64,000 nucleotides of DNA from an uncultured Pseudoalteromonas sp. (GCA_947493455.1 CANLRB010000004.1:248001-312000); one strand, 5' to 3'; shown: positions 1-9,914, counted from the stretch's first letter. Made by a program: numbers and translations. The notes: generated by a model not told the origin, from the letters alone.

Positions 1-258
1 AATTTTCATATGAACAACTGGGGTATAATCATTTGGGTCAAGTTGTATCGACTCAACTCGACCAACGACCACTCCGCCAACTTTAATCGGTGAGCGAACT
101 TTCAGCGAACCGATATTATCGAATTTCGCATATAAACTGTATGTTTCACCATTGCCACTGATGCCCGCATTCGCGACTTTAAGGGCCAGCACCAGCAGAG
201 CAACAACGCCAAAAGAGACAAAAAAGCCGACTAAAATTTCTATTTTCCGTGAATTCAT
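1..258 (-). CDS. mlaD: MlaD, phospholipid transport MCE-domain subunit (partial)
   Basis: This is the N-terminal 86 codons only; the gene runs off the left edge of the window. The reading frame starts at ATG 258 with a short basic stretch, one membrane segment (about residues 8-27) and then the beginning of an MCE domain, including FDNIGSLKVRSPIKVGGVVV, which is typical of MlaD. In the Mla pathway MlaD is the inner-membrane anchored hexameric ring that handles phospholipid between the MlaFE ABC transporter and periplasmic MlaC. It lies 10 nt downstream of mlaE in the same operon. The family call is strong despite truncation. Confidence 0.9.
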   Translation of the reverse strand, partial: MNSRKIEILVGFFVSFGVVALLVLALKVANAGISGNGETYSLYAKFDNIGSLKVRSPIKVGGVVVGRVESIQLDPNDYTPVVHMKI

Positions 259-268
259 CTAATTACCT

Positions 269-1051
269 TTAATTGCCAAACATAATGGCAGTTAATATAA
301 AATCAAAACCAAGTACTGCGAGCGACGACTGCACAACTGTTTGCGTCGTTGCTTTACTGATCCCTTCCGATGTTGGGATACAGTCATAACCTTTATAAAG
401 GGCAATCCAAGTCACAATAAATGCAAACACAAGGCTTTTGATTAATCCGTTCAGAACATCTTTTTCGAACGATACCTGTGCCTGCATAATTGACCAAAAA
501 CTACCTGCGTCAACGCCTAGCCACTCAACACCCACTAAGTGCGCCCCTAATATTGCGACCGCAGAAAAAATCATTGCTAGCAAAGGCATACTGATCAAAC
601 CGGCCCAAAAGCGCGGTGCAATGACTCTTTTCAATGGGTCAATGGCCATCATTTCTAAACTTGTTAATTGTTCAGTCGCCTTCATTAAACCAATTTCAGC
701 GGTTAACGCACTGCCGGCACGACCTGCAAACAGGAGTGCCGTGACCACAGGTCCTAATTCTCGCAATAAACTTAACGCAACTAGTGGACCTAGACTATCT
801 TCGGCGCCATACCCGACCAACACGGTATAGCCTTGCAGCGCTAATACCATGCCAATAAATAAGCCTGAAACAACAATAATAATCAGCGATAAAAAGCCAA
901 CCATATACAGTTGTTTAATTAGTAAAGGCGTCCCTTTCTTAAAGTTTGGTAGAGAAAATAATGCGCCGATTAATATAAACAGGGCTCGTCCTACAGAACT
1001 AAGTCGATCTAATGTACTACGCCCGACACGCTGCATCATAGTTAACATCAT
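269..1051 (-). CDS. mlaE: MlaE, lipid ABC transporter permease
   Basis: This 260-residue polytopic membrane protein belongs to the MlaE permease family, which sits in the inner membrane with MlaF and works on phospholipids to keep the outer membrane asymmetric. The sequence shows the family's hydrophobic segments and the conserved core [20 protein letters not shown] followed by [20 protein letters not shown]. The ATG overlaps the stop of mlaF by 4 nt, which implies translational coupling. A second methionine a few codons in could also start the protein. The identification is secure from motif and neighbours. Confidence 0.97.
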   Translation of the reverse strand: MMLTMMQRVGRSTLDRLSSVGRALFILIGALFSLPNFKKGTPLLIKQLYMVGFLSLIIIVVSGLFIGMVLALQGYTVLVGYGAEDSLGPLVALSLLRELGPVVTALLFAGRAGSALTAEIGLMKATEQLTSLEMMAIDPLKRVIAPRFWAGLISMPLLAMIFSAVAILGAHLVGVEWLGVDAGSFWSIMQAQVSFEKDVLNGLIKSLVFAFIVTWIALYKGYDCIPTSEGISKATTQTVVQSSLAVLGFDFILTAIMFGN

Positions 1052-1863
1052 GTTGCTGCTCTCAATAATTCTTGTTGGTAAGGTTCAGCTTCAAAATGAA
1101 ATGGTACAGGCCCATCTGACATTCCTTTTAGAAATTGCTGTACAAGTGGCGATTCATGTTGCTTCATTTGTTCAGGAGAGCCCTCACCGATAACTCCTTT
1201 ATCAGCTAAAATAACTACATGATCAGCAATACTTAAAACTTCAGCTACATCATGGGTAACGACAACCGATGTAATATCAAGCGCTTGATTTAAAGACTTA
1301 ATCAACTTAACAAGTACTCCCATCGAAATAGGGTCTTGACCTGCAAACGGCTCATCATACATGATTAATTCAGGATCTAATGCAATAGAACGAGCAAGTG
1401 CAGCTCGCCTCGCCATGCCACCCGACAACTCTGCTGGCATCAGATCTTTTGCACCGCGTAATCCAACAGCCTCAAGCTTCATTAATACCACAATACGGAT
1501 TAATTCTTCATTTAGCTTTGTGTGCTCACGTAGCGGAAAGGCAACATTGTCAAATACCGACATATCAGTAAACAATGCACCACTTTGAAATAGCATGCTC
1601 ATACGTTTACGCGCTTCATATAAACGCGAACGAGGCATTTTTGGAATACTTTGTCCGTCAAACTCTATATCGCCGGAGTCAGGTTTTAACTGCCCACCAA
1701 TCAACCGCAGCATAGTCGTTTTTCCTATGCCACTGGGCCCCATAATCGCGGTAATTTTACCTTTTGGCACGCTAAAACGCATGTCTTGATAGATAACCCG
1801 CTCGCCACGGCTAAAGGTAACATCCTTGATTTCTACTAAATTTTGCGACAAGTCGCTCTCCAC
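1048..1863 (-). CDS. mlaF: MlaF, lipid transport ABC ATPase
   Basis: This 271-residue ABC ATPase powers the Mla phospholipid transporter. It shows a Walker A motif GPSGIGKTT (about residue 42), the ABC signature [14 protein letters not shown], and Walker B followed by [11 protein letters not shown]. The DEPFAGQDP form and the neighbouring mlaE and mlaD separate it from general ABC ATPases. It is the first gene of the operon visible here and diverges from the antiporter gene, with about 160 nt between them holding both promoters. Confidence 0.97.
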   Translation of the reverse strand: MESDLSQNLVEIKDVTFSRGERVIYQDMRFSVPKGKITAIMGPSGIGKTTMLRLIGGQLKPDSGDIEFDGQSIPKMPRSRLYEARKRMSMLFQSGALFTDMSVFDNVAFPLREHTKLNEELIRIVVLMKLEAVGLRGAKDLMPAELSGGMARRAALARSIALDPELIMYDEPFAGQDPISMGVLVKLIKSLNQALDITSVVVTHDVAEVLSIADHVVILADKGVIGEGSPEQMKQHESPLVQQFLKGMSDGPVPFHFEAEPYQQELLRAAT

Positions 1864-2027
1864 TGGTTTCTTGCTAGGTTGGTATTCTAGACCTTTTCCC
1901 TAAAGATGAAACTCAAAAAAAGTAATAAAATGTAATATTCTATAATGAATGCATGTTTTACTAACACTTAGACAGGCGATTTGTTAACATTTGCCTTTTA
2001 AGTCTGACTCTAAATTTGGCCATCTCA

Positions 2028-2996
2028 ATGTTGTTATCTATTGCTATTTTAATTGCCGGTTTTACCGCGTTAGTATGGAGCGCCGACCGATTTGTTTTTG
2101 GTGCAGCTGCGCTTGCGAAAAACTTTGGCGTACCGACCTTAATCATCGGCTTAACCATAGTAGCAATGGGCTCATCAGCGCCAGAGATGATGGTCTCGGC
2201 CCAAGCCGCACTTGCAAACCAAACCGACACCGCCGTCGGTAATGCAATTGGCTCAAATATCACCAATGTATTATTGGTATTGGGAATCACTGCGTTGTTG
2301 CGCCCTCTCAACGTTTCTTCGTCAACACTAAAACGCGAAATGCCGGTGCTTGTAATAATCTCGTTGGGAGCCTGGTACATCATATCTGACAACTATTTTG
2401 CCTTTGGCGAAGGCATCGCCTTGATGGTCGGTTTTATTGTGTTTATTGCCGGCGTCACTGTCATTTCCATCAAACATAAAGCTGAGCCCGACCCATTTGT
2501 TGAAGAAGCCTGCGACGAAGTGCCCAATGATGTCAAAACATCGACCGCTATATTTTGGCTCGTGGTAGGCATGATTGTCTTGCCTGTCAGCTCTCACTTT
2601 ATTGTTGGCTCCGCCACAGATATAGCCAAATTATTTGGTATCAGTGACTTAGTTATCGGTCTTACAATTATTGCAATAGGCACGAGCTTGCCTGAACTCG
2701 CTGCATGTGTCGCTGGTGTTATGAAAAATGAAGATGATCTTGCACTAGGCAATATTATCGGTTCAAACATTTTCAATATCTTAGCCGTTCTTTCTATTGC
2801 TGGTATCGTTAATCCGTCAACAATTGACCCAGCAGCAGCAAGTCGCGATATTTTCGTCATGCTTATTGCCACCGTTGCCTTAATCGCTATGAGTATTAAC
2901 CTAAAAGGAACTCGCCGAATCAACCGGTTTGAAGGCGCATTACTACTGGGTGGTTTTATCGCTTACCAAGTTTATATTTTTAGCCAAATAGCATAG
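2028..2996 (+). CDS. yrbG: YrbG-type calcium/sodium antiporter
   Basis: This protein of about 322 residues belongs to the Ca2+/cation antiporter (CaCA) superfamily. It has two inverted-repeat halves, each carrying the alpha-repeat signature: GSSAPEMMVS with GNAIGSNITNVLLVLG in the first half, and GTSLPELAACVAG with GNIIGSNIFNILAVL in the second. About ten membrane segments are expected. A TTG at 2016 in frame could extend it by four codons, but the ATG at 2028 is preferred. It heads the kds-lpt operon, as in E. coli, where the gene is called yrbG. The transported ion is inferred from the family only. Confidence 0.93.
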   Translation: MLLSIAILIAGFTALVWSADRFVFGAAALAKNFGVPTLIIGLTIVAMGSSAPEMMVSAQAALANQTDTAVGNAIGSNITNVLLVLGITALLRPLNVSSSTLKREMPVLVIISLGAWYIISDNYFAFGEGIALMVGFIVFIAGVTVISIKHKAEPDPFVEEACDEVPNDVKTSTAIFWLVVGMIVLPVSSHFIVGSATDIAKLFGISDLVIGLTIIAIGTSLPELAACVAGVMKNEDDLALGNIIGSNIFNILAVLSIAGIVNPSTIDPAAASRDIFVMLIATVALIAMSINLKGTRRINRFEGALLLGGFIAYQVYIFSQIA

Positions 2997-3007
2997 AGAG
3001 CGTATTT

Positions 3008-3976
3008 GTGTCTTATAATTTTATAGCTCGCGCGCAGCGCGTATTAGATATTGAAGTACAAGCAATTGAGCAGCTTGCTCAATATCTAAATCAAGATTTT
3101 ACAGCGGCATGCGAATTAATGTTTGCCTGTAATGGCCGTGTGATCGTGATTGGCATGGGAAAGTCAGGTCATATTGGCAATAAAATAGCCGCCACACTCG
3201 CCAGCACAGGTACGCCGTCATTTTTTGTCCACCCCGGCGAAGCTAGCCACGGTGATTTAGGTATGATCACGCGAGACGATGTTGTATTACTGATCTCAAA
3301 TTCCGGCGAAACGGGCGAAGTCATATCTATCATCCCAGTACTAAAACGTATCGGCGCAAAAATGGTCGCAATGAGTGGCAACCCAAGTTCATCGCTTGCG
3401 CGGCTATCGGATGTACATATTTGCATTGCCGTTGAACAAGAAGCATGTTCACTCGGTCTTGCACCAACAGCAAGTACGACAGCCACCCTCGCGATGGGTG
3501 ATGCGATCGCTGTTGCTTTACTCGAAGCACGCGGTTTTACAGCAGACGATTTTGCACTGTCGCACCCAGGCGGGAGCCTTGGTAAACGTTTACTCTTGAT
3601 GCTCAAAGATATCATGCATAGTGGCGATGCCTTACCGATCGTCACAGAGCAATGTACTATTAAGGATGCACTTATTGAAATGTCGGCGAAAGGGCTCGGC
3701 ATGACAACCGTTGTTGACGCAAAACAACAACTGGTTGGTCTGTTTACCGATGGTGACTTACGCCGTATTTTAGAACAGCGTGTGGACATTCATAGCGGCG
3801 TGATTTCGCAAGTAATGACAAAAAACTGCACTACAGCGACAGAAAACATGCTCGCAGCAGAAGCATTAAACATTATGGAACAAAAGCGAATTAACGGACT
3901 CATTATAATTAATGAACAAAATCAGCCTATTGGTGCTCTAAACATGCAAGATTTATTAAAAGCGGGTGTTCTATAA
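3008..3976 (+). CDS. kdsD: D-arabinose-5-phosphate isomerase
   Basis: KdsD interconverts ribulose-5-phosphate and arabinose-5-phosphate, the first step toward KDO for lipopolysaccharide. The 322 residues show an N-terminal SIS sugar-isomerase domain (GMGKSGHIGNKIAATLAS and SNSGETGEV) and two C-terminal CBS domains beginning at about residue 205 after VMLKDIMHSG-type sequence. The start is GTG 3008 with a purine-rich AGAGAG upstream; no ATG lies near the domain start. The next gene, kdsC, begins at the last base of the stop codon, so the two are coupled. Confidence 0.96.
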   Translation: MSYNFIARAQRVLDIEVQAIEQLAQYLNQDFTAACELMFACNGRVIVIGMGKSGHIGNKIAATLASTGTPSFFVHPGEASHGDLGMITRDDVVLLISNSGETGEVISIIPVLKRIGAKMVAMSGNPSSSLARLSDVHICIAVEQEACSLGLAPTASTTATLAMGDAIAVALLEARGFTADDFALSHPGGSLGKRLLLMLKDIMHSGDALPIVTEQCTIKDALIEMSAKGLGMTTVVDAKQQLVGLFTDGDLRRILEQRVDIHSGVISQVMTKNCTTATENMLAAEALNIMEQKRINGLIIINEQNQPIGALNMQDLLKAGVL

Positions 3977-4527
3977 TGACGTTTAGTGAGCTGTATCAAC
4001 CTTTATCAACAGAGCAAGAAGCGAGAGCAAAACAAATCAAACTGCTTATTTGCGACATTGACGGCGTGTTCTCTGATGGCCGTATTTATTTAGGTAATCA
4101 AGGTGAAGAACTAAAAGCATTTCACACCAAAGACGGATTTGGCATTAAGGCATTAATCCACTCAGGAATTGAAGTCGCGGTTATTACAGGCAGAAAATCA
4201 CATATCGTTGAAAGCAGAATGAAAAGCTTAACGGTGAAACATATCTATCAAGGGCAAGAAAATAAACGCTTGGCTTATCAAGAATTAAAAAACTCGCTCA
4301 GCTTAAGCGACAATGAAATCGCCTATATTGGTGATGACAGTCCAGACATACCGGTAATGGAACAAGTTGGTTTTGCGGTAGCGACCAACGATGCCCATCC
4401 GCTGGTAATTAAACTCGCTCATTACCGCACACTTAATCGAGGTGGTTTCGGCGCAGTGAGAGAGCTAACAGACCTTCTTATGCTGTGCCAGAATAAATCA
4501 CTTACAACTTTTGGAACAAGCGCATAA
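3976..4527 (+). CDS. kdsC: KDO-8-phosphate phosphatase
   Basis: KdsC removes the phosphate from KDO-8-phosphate to give free KDO. It is a C0-type HAD phosphatase: the nucleophile motif LLICDIDGVFSDGRIY lies near residue 27, motif II is VITGRKS, and the terminal acidic motif is GDDSPDIPVM. The length of 183 residues is normal for the family. It is sandwiched between kdsD and lptC with one-base overlaps on both sides, as expected for the KDO/LPS-export operon. Confidence 0.97.
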   Translation: MTFSELYQPLSTEQEARAKQIKLLICDIDGVFSDGRIYLGNQGEELKAFHTKDGFGIKALIHSGIEVAVITGRKSHIVESRMKSLTVKHIYQGQENKRLAYQELKNSLSLSDNEIAYIGDDSPDIPVMEQVGFAVATNDAHPLVIKLAHYRTLNRGGFGAVRELTDLLMLCQNKSLTTFGTSA

Positions 4528-5078
4528 TGTCAGCACGATTATGGCTTAGCCTCGGCTTTTTAGTTATTATGACCTGGCTTTGGTACCCTCATTTTATGGC
4601 GCCGAAGAAACCTGTGGATAATGATAAAGATCAAGTCGTCGCCCCGGATTACATTGCGCAACAGCTCAAGCAAACTGTATATAACCAAACGGGTGAAATC
4701 AGCCATAAAGTAAGTGCTGATCGCATGGAAATGTACCAAGACCTCGGCTTTACACATTTTACAAAGCCCGTTTTTACAGTTTATTCAGAAGTCGGCGTAT
4801 GGCAGCTCAGTGCAAAAGAAGCAACGCTATATGATTCAGAAAAGCTCATTTTAGAGCAAGATGTTGTCGCTAAGAATTTATCGAAAAATGCGATGCTAGA
4901 CAAAATTAGTGCAGCAAAAGTAATATACACCTTGTCAGACAAGCTACTACAATCAAGCCAAAAAGTTATCATGACTGGACCTAGTGTAGAAATAGTGGGA
5001 CAGGGTCTAAACGCAAACCTTGAAACAGAAGTGGTTGATTTAATTAATCATACAAAGACGATTTACTATGACCAATAA
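4527..5078 (+). CDS. lptC: LptC, LPS export membrane-anchored bridge protein
   Basis: LptC takes LPS from the LptBFG transporter and passes it to LptA in the periplasm. This 183-residue protein has an N-terminal membrane anchor (LSLGFLVIMTWLWYP, about residues 6-20) and a beta-rich periplasmic part, with no strong short motif as is normal for LptC. Identification relies on size, topology and its place between kdsC and lptA. The next gene, lptA, starts 11 nt before this stop codon. Confidence 0.93.
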   Translation: MSARLWLSLGFLVIMTWLWYPHFMAPKKPVDNDKDQVVAPDYIAQQLKQTVYNQTGEISHKVSADRMEMYQDLGFTHFTKPVFTVYSEVGVWQLSAKEATLYDSEKLILEQDVVAKNLSKNAMLDKISAAKVIYTLSDKLLQSSQKVIMTGPSVEIVGQGLNANLETEVVDLINHTKTIYYDQ

Positions 5079-5580
5079 AATAAAATTAATGTTTGGGGTG
5101 GTTGCGCTAATCATCTCAAGCGGTGTAATCAGCAAAGAGCTAAAATTAACCGCTCCACTTGAAATAGAAGCGGATCAACAATCAGCACGATTAAACGAAA
5201 ATGTCGGTATTTTCAAAACAAATGTACGCATATCGCATGGCAATATGAAAATTAGCGCTGATTATTTAGAAGCACACAAACGCGATGAGCTCGGTGAAGA
5301 TAAACAGTTACTCATCGCAACAGGCTCTCCGGTAACGTTTACAGCTAAGCAAGAAGATGGCACGGTAATCGAAGCAAAAGCGAATAAAGTCACCTACGAT
5401 GTTGCTACATCGATGTTTACTATGGAAGGAAGTGCATCGTTTACACAAGGTGGTAATGTAATCAGTGCCGATGCAATTATTTATGACAGAGCAAAGCAAA
5501 TCGTCTCATCACAAAAAAATAAAAACTCGAAAAACCAAGTTAAAACAGTGATTACAACTGGCGGTGAGAATAAACCATGA
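5068..5580 (+). CDS. lptA: LptA, periplasmic LPS transport protein
   Basis: LptA polymerises its beta-jellyroll into the periplasmic bridge that carries LPS to LptDE. The 170 residues begin with a signal peptide (to about residue 22, ending near GVISK) and continue with the OstA/LptA-type fold, including [20 protein letters not shown] and the later [20 protein letters not shown]. It overlaps lptC at the start, and its stop overlaps the lptB start. The product is secure from the operon and fold pattern. Confidence 0.95.
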   Translation: MTNKIKLMFGVVALIISSGVISKELKLTAPLEIEADQQSARLNENVGIFKTNVRISHGNMKISADYLEAHKRDELGEDKQLLIATGSPVTFTAKQEDGTVIEAKANKVTYDVATSMFTMEGSASFTQGGNVISADAIIYDRAKQIVSSQKNKNSKNQVKTVITTGGENKP

Positions 5581-6302
5581 GCACGCTAATTGCAGAGAAC
5601 TTGGCTAAAAGTTACAAATCTCGCCAAGTGGTCAAAAATGTCGGTTTAGAAGTTAAAGCAGGCAGTATCGTCGGTTTACTTGGCCCAAACGGCGCCGGTA
5701 AAACTACCACTTTCTACATGATCGTTGGTTTAGTGCCAAGTGACAATGGCAGTATTCATATCGATGACAATGATTTAACCTTGCTCCCCATGCACAGCCG
5801 CGCTCGTCTTGGCATTGGATACTTACCGCAAGAATCATCTATTTTTCGTAAACTAACCGTTTACCAAAACATTATGGCTATCTTAGAAACGCGCAAAGAG
5901 CTTAATGGCACACAACGCGAAGACGCACTGAATAACCTGCTTGAAGAGTTTAACATTTGCCATATCCGTGATTCTCAAGGCATGGCATTATCGGGTGGTG
6001 AACGTCGTCGTGTTGAAATTGCGCGCGCTTTAGCCGCTAATCCAAAATTTATTTTACTTGATGAACCTTTTGCTGGCGTTGATCCTATTTCAGTGATAGA
6101 TATAAAGAAAATCATTGAGCATTTAAAAAATCGCGGCATTGGCGTGCTCATTACCGACCATAATGTGCGCGAAACATTAGATGTTTGTGAAAAAGCGTAT
6201 ATAGTTTCTCATGGAGAACTAATTGCATCAGGTACACCTGAACAGGTCTTAGCCGATCAGACAGTAAGAGACGTGTATCTGGGAGAACAATTCAAGTTAT
6301 AG
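5577..6302 (+). CDS. lptB: LptB, LPS export ABC ATPase
   Basis: LptB is the cytoplasmic ATPase that powers LPS extraction by LptFG; those permease genes are not in this window. The 241 residues show Walker [10 protein letters not shown] (about residue 37), the Q-loop region [11 protein letters not shown], the signature [14 protein letters not shown], and Walker B with [11 protein letters not shown]. The C-terminal helix ends in a typical [11 protein letters not shown]. It overlaps lptA by 4 nt and is followed 67 nt later by rpoN. Confidence 0.98.
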   Translation: MSTLIAENLAKSYKSRQVVKNVGLEVKAGSIVGLLGPNGAGKTTTFYMIVGLVPSDNGSIHIDDNDLTLLPMHSRARLGIGYLPQESSIFRKLTVYQNIMAILETRKELNGTQREDALNNLLEEFNICHIRDSQGMALSGGERRRVEIARALAANPKFILLDEPFAGVDPISVIDIKKIIEHLKNRGIGVLITDHNVRETLDVCEKAYIVSHGELIASGTPEQVLADQTVRDVYLGEQFKL

Positions 6303-6369
6303 GTTGATATCTAAGGAATAACCCTTATATATTATGTATTAAAACAATAAAAAGGATTGTAAGAAGTAA

Positions 6370-7863
6370 ATGAAGCAATCGTTACAGCTTCGCCTAGGGC
6401 AACAACTTACGATGACACCACAACTGCAGCAAGCAATTCGTCTGCTGCAGCTGAGCACGTTAGATTTACAGCAAGAAATTCAAGAAGCCCTCGATAGCAA
6501 TCCTCTGCTTGAAGTTGACGAACCTGATTTTGACAGCGTCAATGAATCAAATAGCACCGATAAATCAGAATCAGCAAATACCTCCGAAAGTGCTGATGAA
6601 GCAGCTCCTGCCCCATCCGAAATAGAAAGCAGTGAGGCACTCAATAAAGAATCGTTGACTGATGAGCTGGCGATGGATGTGAGTTGGGACGAGTATGTCA
6701 GCGCGGCACCAGTTTCAGTATCAGGACCTGCGCCAGAAAATGACACGCTTTATCAAGGCAGTACCTCAGAATCGTTACATGATTATTTAATGTGGCAGCT
6801 TGAGCTCACGCCGTTTTCACCGACCGACCGCGCCATTGCATTGGCAATCGTAGAAGCCGTTGATGAAACCGGCTACCTAACGGTAAGCTGTGAAGAAATA
6901 TTAGAAAGCTTTATCGATGAACAAAGTGATGATCCGATCGAACTTGATGAAATTGAAGCCGTACTTAAACGTATTCAAGTCTTTGATCCTATCGGCATCG
7001 CTGCACGCTCGTTACAAGAATGTTTGTTGATCCAGCTCAATCAATACGAAAAAGAGACTCCTTGGTTGCAAGAAACTAAGGATATACTAAGCGAACACGT
7101 TGAACTATTAGGGCTTCGTGATTATCGAACACTTATGAAGAAAACAAAACTCAAAGAGAATGAGTTAAAAGAAGTAATGACGATAATTCACGGGTTAAAT
7201 CCTAAACCTGCTGCTAGTATTATAAGAGAGGAATCTGAATACGTTATTCCAGACGTTTCAGTGAAAAAAATAAAAGGTCGTTGGCAGGTAGAGTTGAATT
7301 CGGACAGTATGCCCAAGATTCGTGTAAATGAGCAATATGCGGCAATGACAAGGTCGGTAAAATCATCGACTGACAGTCAATTTATTCGCAATCATTTACA
7401 AGAAGCAAAATGGTTCATCAAGAGCCTAGAAAGTAGAAATGACACTTTATTGAAAGTTGCTCATTGCATTGTGCAGCAACAACAGGCATTCTTTGAACAT
7501 GGCGATGAGGCAATGAAGCCGATGGTACTTAATGACGTTGCCGAAATGGTTGAAATGCATGAATCAACAATTTCCCGCGTCACAACGCAAAAGTATATGC
7601 ATACACCGCGCGGCATTTACGAACTTAAGTACTTTTTTTCCAGCCATGTGAGTACAGAAAATGGTGGTGAGTGTTCGTCTACTGCGATTAGAGCACTCAT
7701 CAAAAAGCTAGTAGCAGCTGAGAATCAAGCTAAGCCGTTAAGCGATAGCAAGATTGCAGATATACTAGCAGAACAAGGAATTAAAGTGGCAAGACGAACG
7801 ATTGCAAAATATCGTGAATCATTGTCCATTCCACCGTCTAATCAGCGTAAAAGTCTGATTTAG
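6370..7863 (+). CDS. rpoN: RNA polymerase sigma-54 factor
   Basis: Sigma-54 directs RNA polymerase to -24/-12 promoters that need an AAA+ activator. The 497 residues show all three regions: the glutamine-rich N-terminal activator-interacting region ([20 protein letters not shown]), an acidic Ser/Glu-rich linker at about residues 50-110, the core-binding region, and the C-terminal RpoN box [10 protein letters not shown] in the last 30 residues. As in E. coli it is followed by hpf and the nitrogen-PTS genes. Length is normal. Confidence 0.99.
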   Translation: MKQSLQLRLGQQLTMTPQLQQAIRLLQLSTLDLQQEIQEALDSNPLLEVDEPDFDSVNESNSTDKSESANTSESADEAAPAPSEIESSEALNKESLTDELAMDVSWDEYVSAAPVSVSGPAPENDTLYQGSTSESLHDYLMWQLELTPFSPTDRAIALAIVEAVDETGYLTVSCEEILESFIDEQSDDPIELDEIEAVLKRIQVFDPIGIAARSLQECLLIQLNQYEKETPWLQETKDILSEHVELLGLRDYRTLMKKTKLKENELKEVMTIIHGLNPKPAASIIREESEYVIPDVSVKKIKGRWQVELNSDSMPKIRVNEQYAAMTRSVKSSTDSQFIRNHLQEAKWFIKSLESRNDTLLKVAHCIVQQQQAFFEHGDEAMKPMVLNDVAEMVEMHESTISRVTTQKYMHTPRGIYELKYFFSSHVSTENGGECSSTAIRALIKKLVAAENQAKPLSDSKIADILAEQGIKVARRTIAKYRESLSIPPSNQRKSLI

Positions 7864-7888
7864 ACGTCACTAAATAAGGAAAATGCTT

Positions 7889-8176
7889 ATGCAACTAAAT
7901 TTAACTGGTCGTCACGTAGAAATTACCGAATCTTTAAGAGACTATGTAAACAACAAATTTGCAAAGCTTGAGAGGCACTTCGATCATATCAACAACGTTC
8001 ATGTCATTTTAGATATCGAAAAGCTCTCTCAAAAAGCAGAAGCGACACTACATGTTAACGGGGGCGAATTGTTTGCAACCGCTGCACACCAAGATATGTA
8101 CGCAGCAATTGATGGGCTGATTGACAAACTTGATCGACAGGTCATAAAACACAAAGAGAAACTTTCTCGACACTAA
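7889..8176 (+). CDS. hpf: Ribosome hibernation promoting factor, short form
   Basis: This is a 95-residue short-form HPF, which sits in the decoding region of idle ribosomes and promotes 100S dimers. It matches the family from MQLNLTGRHVEITESLRDYV through the C-terminal basic tail. I chose ATG 7889 because AAGGA at 7876-7880 is correctly spaced for it; an in-frame ATG at 7883 is too close. It lies 25 nt after rpoN. A terminator-shaped hairpin lies just downstream, inside ptsN. Confidence 0.95.
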   Translation: MQLNLTGRHVEITESLRDYVNNKFAKLERHFDHINNVHVILDIEKLSQKAEATLHVNGGELFATAAHQDMYAAIDGLIDKLDRQVIKHKEKLSRH

Positions 8177-8181
8177 TAAAA

Positions 8182-8631
8182 ATGAAACTAAGTACATTTA
8201 TTACCGAGGACCGCACTAAAGCTGCGGTCCTTTTTAATAGTAAAAAGCGGTTGTTCGAATACATTAGCGAACTAACCCATCAAGTCGCTCCAAATATCAC
8301 TGCACAAGAGTGTATCGATGCACTGATGCAACGAGAAAAGCTCGGCAGCACAGGGATTGGCAACGGCATTGCGATCCCCCATGGACGCCTTGAAGGCATC
8401 GATGAAACTATCGCATTTTTAATTGTTAATGAAAAACCAATTCCATTTGATGCTATTGACGATAAGCCTGTCGATATTTTTTTAGCCTTGATGGTGCCAG
8501 AAGCGCAATGCCAAGAACACTTAAAAACACTTGCAAATATTGCTCAAAAATTAAAAGATAAACATTACTGTAAACAATTGAGGCACGCGCAAACTAACGC
8601 GGCGTTGTTTCAAATTATCAATCAAGATTAA
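8182..8631 (+). CDS. ptsN: PtsN, nitrogen-regulatory EIIA component
   Basis: This is the EIIA-Ntr domain protein, the last phosphate acceptor of the nitrogen phosphotransferase system and a regulator of K+ and nitrogen functions. Length is 149 residues. The phosphorylated histidine is in GIGNGIAIPHGRLEG (about residue 72). The start ATG 8182 lies 5 nt after the hpf stop and has no recognisable ribosome binding site, so coupling to hpf translation is likely. Codons 9-18 form a GC-rich hairpin followed by five T residues, described separately. Confidence 0.96.
   Translation: MKLSTFITEDRTKAAVLFNSKKRLFEYISELTHQVAPNITAQECIDALMQREKLGSTGIGNGIAIPHGRLEGIDETIAFLIVNEKPIPFDAIDDKPVDIFLALMVPEAQCQEHLKTLANIAQKLKDKHYCKQLRHAQTNAALFQIINQD
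8207..8235 (+). terminator. Terminator-shaped hairpin inside the ptsN coding region
   Basis: AGGACCGCA at 8207-8215 pairs perfectly with TGCGGTCCT at 8223-8231 across a 7-nt loop, and T residues fill 8231-8235. This has the full form of an intrinsic terminator: a 9-bp GC-rich stem followed by a T run. It starts 25 nt into ptsN. The shape is seen directly; activity is inference. It could end hpf transcripts whenever ribosomes do not enter ptsN. Confidence 0.6.
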
Positions 8632-8645
8632 GCAAGGACTGTGGC

Positions 8646-9497
8646 GTGCAATTTATTATCATTAGTGGTCGTTCAGGTTCAGGAAAGTCCGTCGCATTAA
8701 GAGCTTTAGAAGACTTAGGTTATTATGTTGTTGATAACATTCCAGTGAATTTGTTACCTGCACTCGTTCGTTCTGTAGCTGACAAATACGATCAAATTGC
8801 GGTCAGTATTGATGCCCGTAATATGACCGAAGATCCAAATGAAATTGAAGAAACTCTCGATTACTTGCCACAATTTGCCAAACCCAATTTAATTTATCTT
8901 GATTGCGACGACGCGACATTGATAAAACGCTTCTCAGAAACACGAAGAATGCACCCTCTGTCACTCAATAACAAAACGCTCGCACAAGCAATCGAAGATG
9001 AGACTAAGCTACTCGACCCTATTGCCAATCGCGCTGAGCATTTTGTGGATACCTCAGATTTAAGTGTGCATCAACTTGCCGAAAGTATTCGCGAAAAAGT
9101 ATTAGGCGAGAAAGACAAACAACTAATCATCACATTTGAGTCATTTGGCTTTAAACATGGTATACCAAAAAATGCAGACTATGTGTTTGATGCCCGCTTT
9201 TTACCAAATCCTCACTGGGACGAAACCTTGCGCCCATTAACGGGGTTAGACCAACCAGTCAAAGACTTTTTAGCAAGCCATAGCATCGTACATAAATTTG
9301 CGTGGCAAATTCAAACATTTGTGCAAACTTGGTTACCTCATTTAGAGCGCAATAACCGCAGTTACCTGACAATTGCAATCGGCTGTACAGGCGGAAAGCA
9401 CCGTTCTGTTTATTTGGCACAAAGTCTTGCCGATAGTTTTGCTCAGCAACATGCTAATGTTAAAGCACACCATAGAGAACAACAAAAATCGAGTTAA
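8646..9497 (+). CDS. rapZ: RapZ, RNase adapter and nucleotide-binding protein
   Basis: RapZ in enterobacteria guides small RNAs of the GlmS circuit to RNase E; elsewhere it is known as the YvcJ-type P-loop protein. The 283 residues show Walker A ISGRSGSGKSVALRALEDLG at the N-terminus and the conserved C-terminal CTGGKHRSVYLA. The start is GTG 8646, preceded by AAGGA at 8634-8638; no alternative ATG lies near. It sits between ptsN and npr, as in E. coli. Whether GlmYZ-type RNAs exist here cannot be seen. Confidence 0.96.
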   Translation: MQFIIISGRSGSGKSVALRALEDLGYYVVDNIPVNLLPALVRSVADKYDQIAVSIDARNMTEDPNEIEETLDYLPQFAKPNLIYLDCDDATLIKRFSETRRMHPLSLNNKTLAQAIEDETKLLDPIANRAEHFVDTSDLSVHQLAESIREKVLGEKDKQLIITFESFGFKHGIPKNADYVFDARFLPNPHWDETLRPLTGLDQPVKDFLASHSIVHKFAWQIQTFVQTWLPHLERNNRSYLTIAIGCTGGKHRSVYLAQSLADSFAQQHANVKAHHREQQKSS

Positions 9498-9499
9498 AC

Positions 9500-9772
9500 A
9501 TGCAGTGCCAAGCACATTACACCATTATTAATAAACTCGGTTTGCATGCCAGGGCTGCTTCGCAACTGGCATCTCTTGCACTCAAATTTGACGCAAAAGT
9601 CACGTTAACGCAAGATGATAAAAGTGCCGAAGCAGATAGCGTGCTTGCTCTTATGCTCCTCGAAAGCAGTCAAGGAAAAGAGGTGTTAGTTCAGTGTGAA
9701 GGACCAGACGCCGAACAAGCGTTAATTGCAATAGGTCAACTCATTGAAGCCAAGTTTAACGAAGGTGAATAA
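9500..9772 (+). CDS. ptsO: NPr, HPr-like phosphocarrier of the nitrogen PTS
   Basis: NPr passes phosphate from EI-Ntr to PtsN. The 90-residue protein has the HPr fold with the active histidine in KLGLHARAASQLA (about residue 16); the serine-46-type region is replaced by SAEADSVLALMLL. It starts 2 nt after the rapZ stop and is the last gene of this operon. The gene is called npr in E. coli and ptsO elsewhere. Confidence 0.95.
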   Translation: MQCQAHYTIINKLGLHARAASQLASLALKFDAKVTLTQDDKSAEADSVLALMLLESSQGKEVLVQCEGPDAEQALIAIGQLIEAKFNEGE

Positions 9773-9914
9773 TTAGCGCGTTTCACACCATTGATAAAGA
9801 CAGATCAAACCAGTTTCCGCCTCTAATTTTGTTACATTTCCCCCATCACTCACATCTATAGTAAAAATCATTAGCCTAAGCTGGAAATCGAATTAAAATA
9901 CGTTAAAATCAAGT

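Noticed and set aside
438-830. 130-codon plus-strand ORF across mlaE
   Set aside because: It is the antisense shadow of the conserved MlaE protein with no start signal.
1941-1946. TATAAT upstream of yrbG as a promoter
   Set aside because: No -35 element stands at suitable distance; the hexamer is easily found by chance in AT-rich sequence.
1961-2392. 143-codon minus-strand ORF across yrbG
   Set aside because: It is antisense to the conserved alpha-repeat of the antiporter and has no family resemblance.
3169-3789. 206-codon minus-strand ORF across kdsD
   Set aside because: It is antisense to the SIS and CBS domains; long only because of codon bias.
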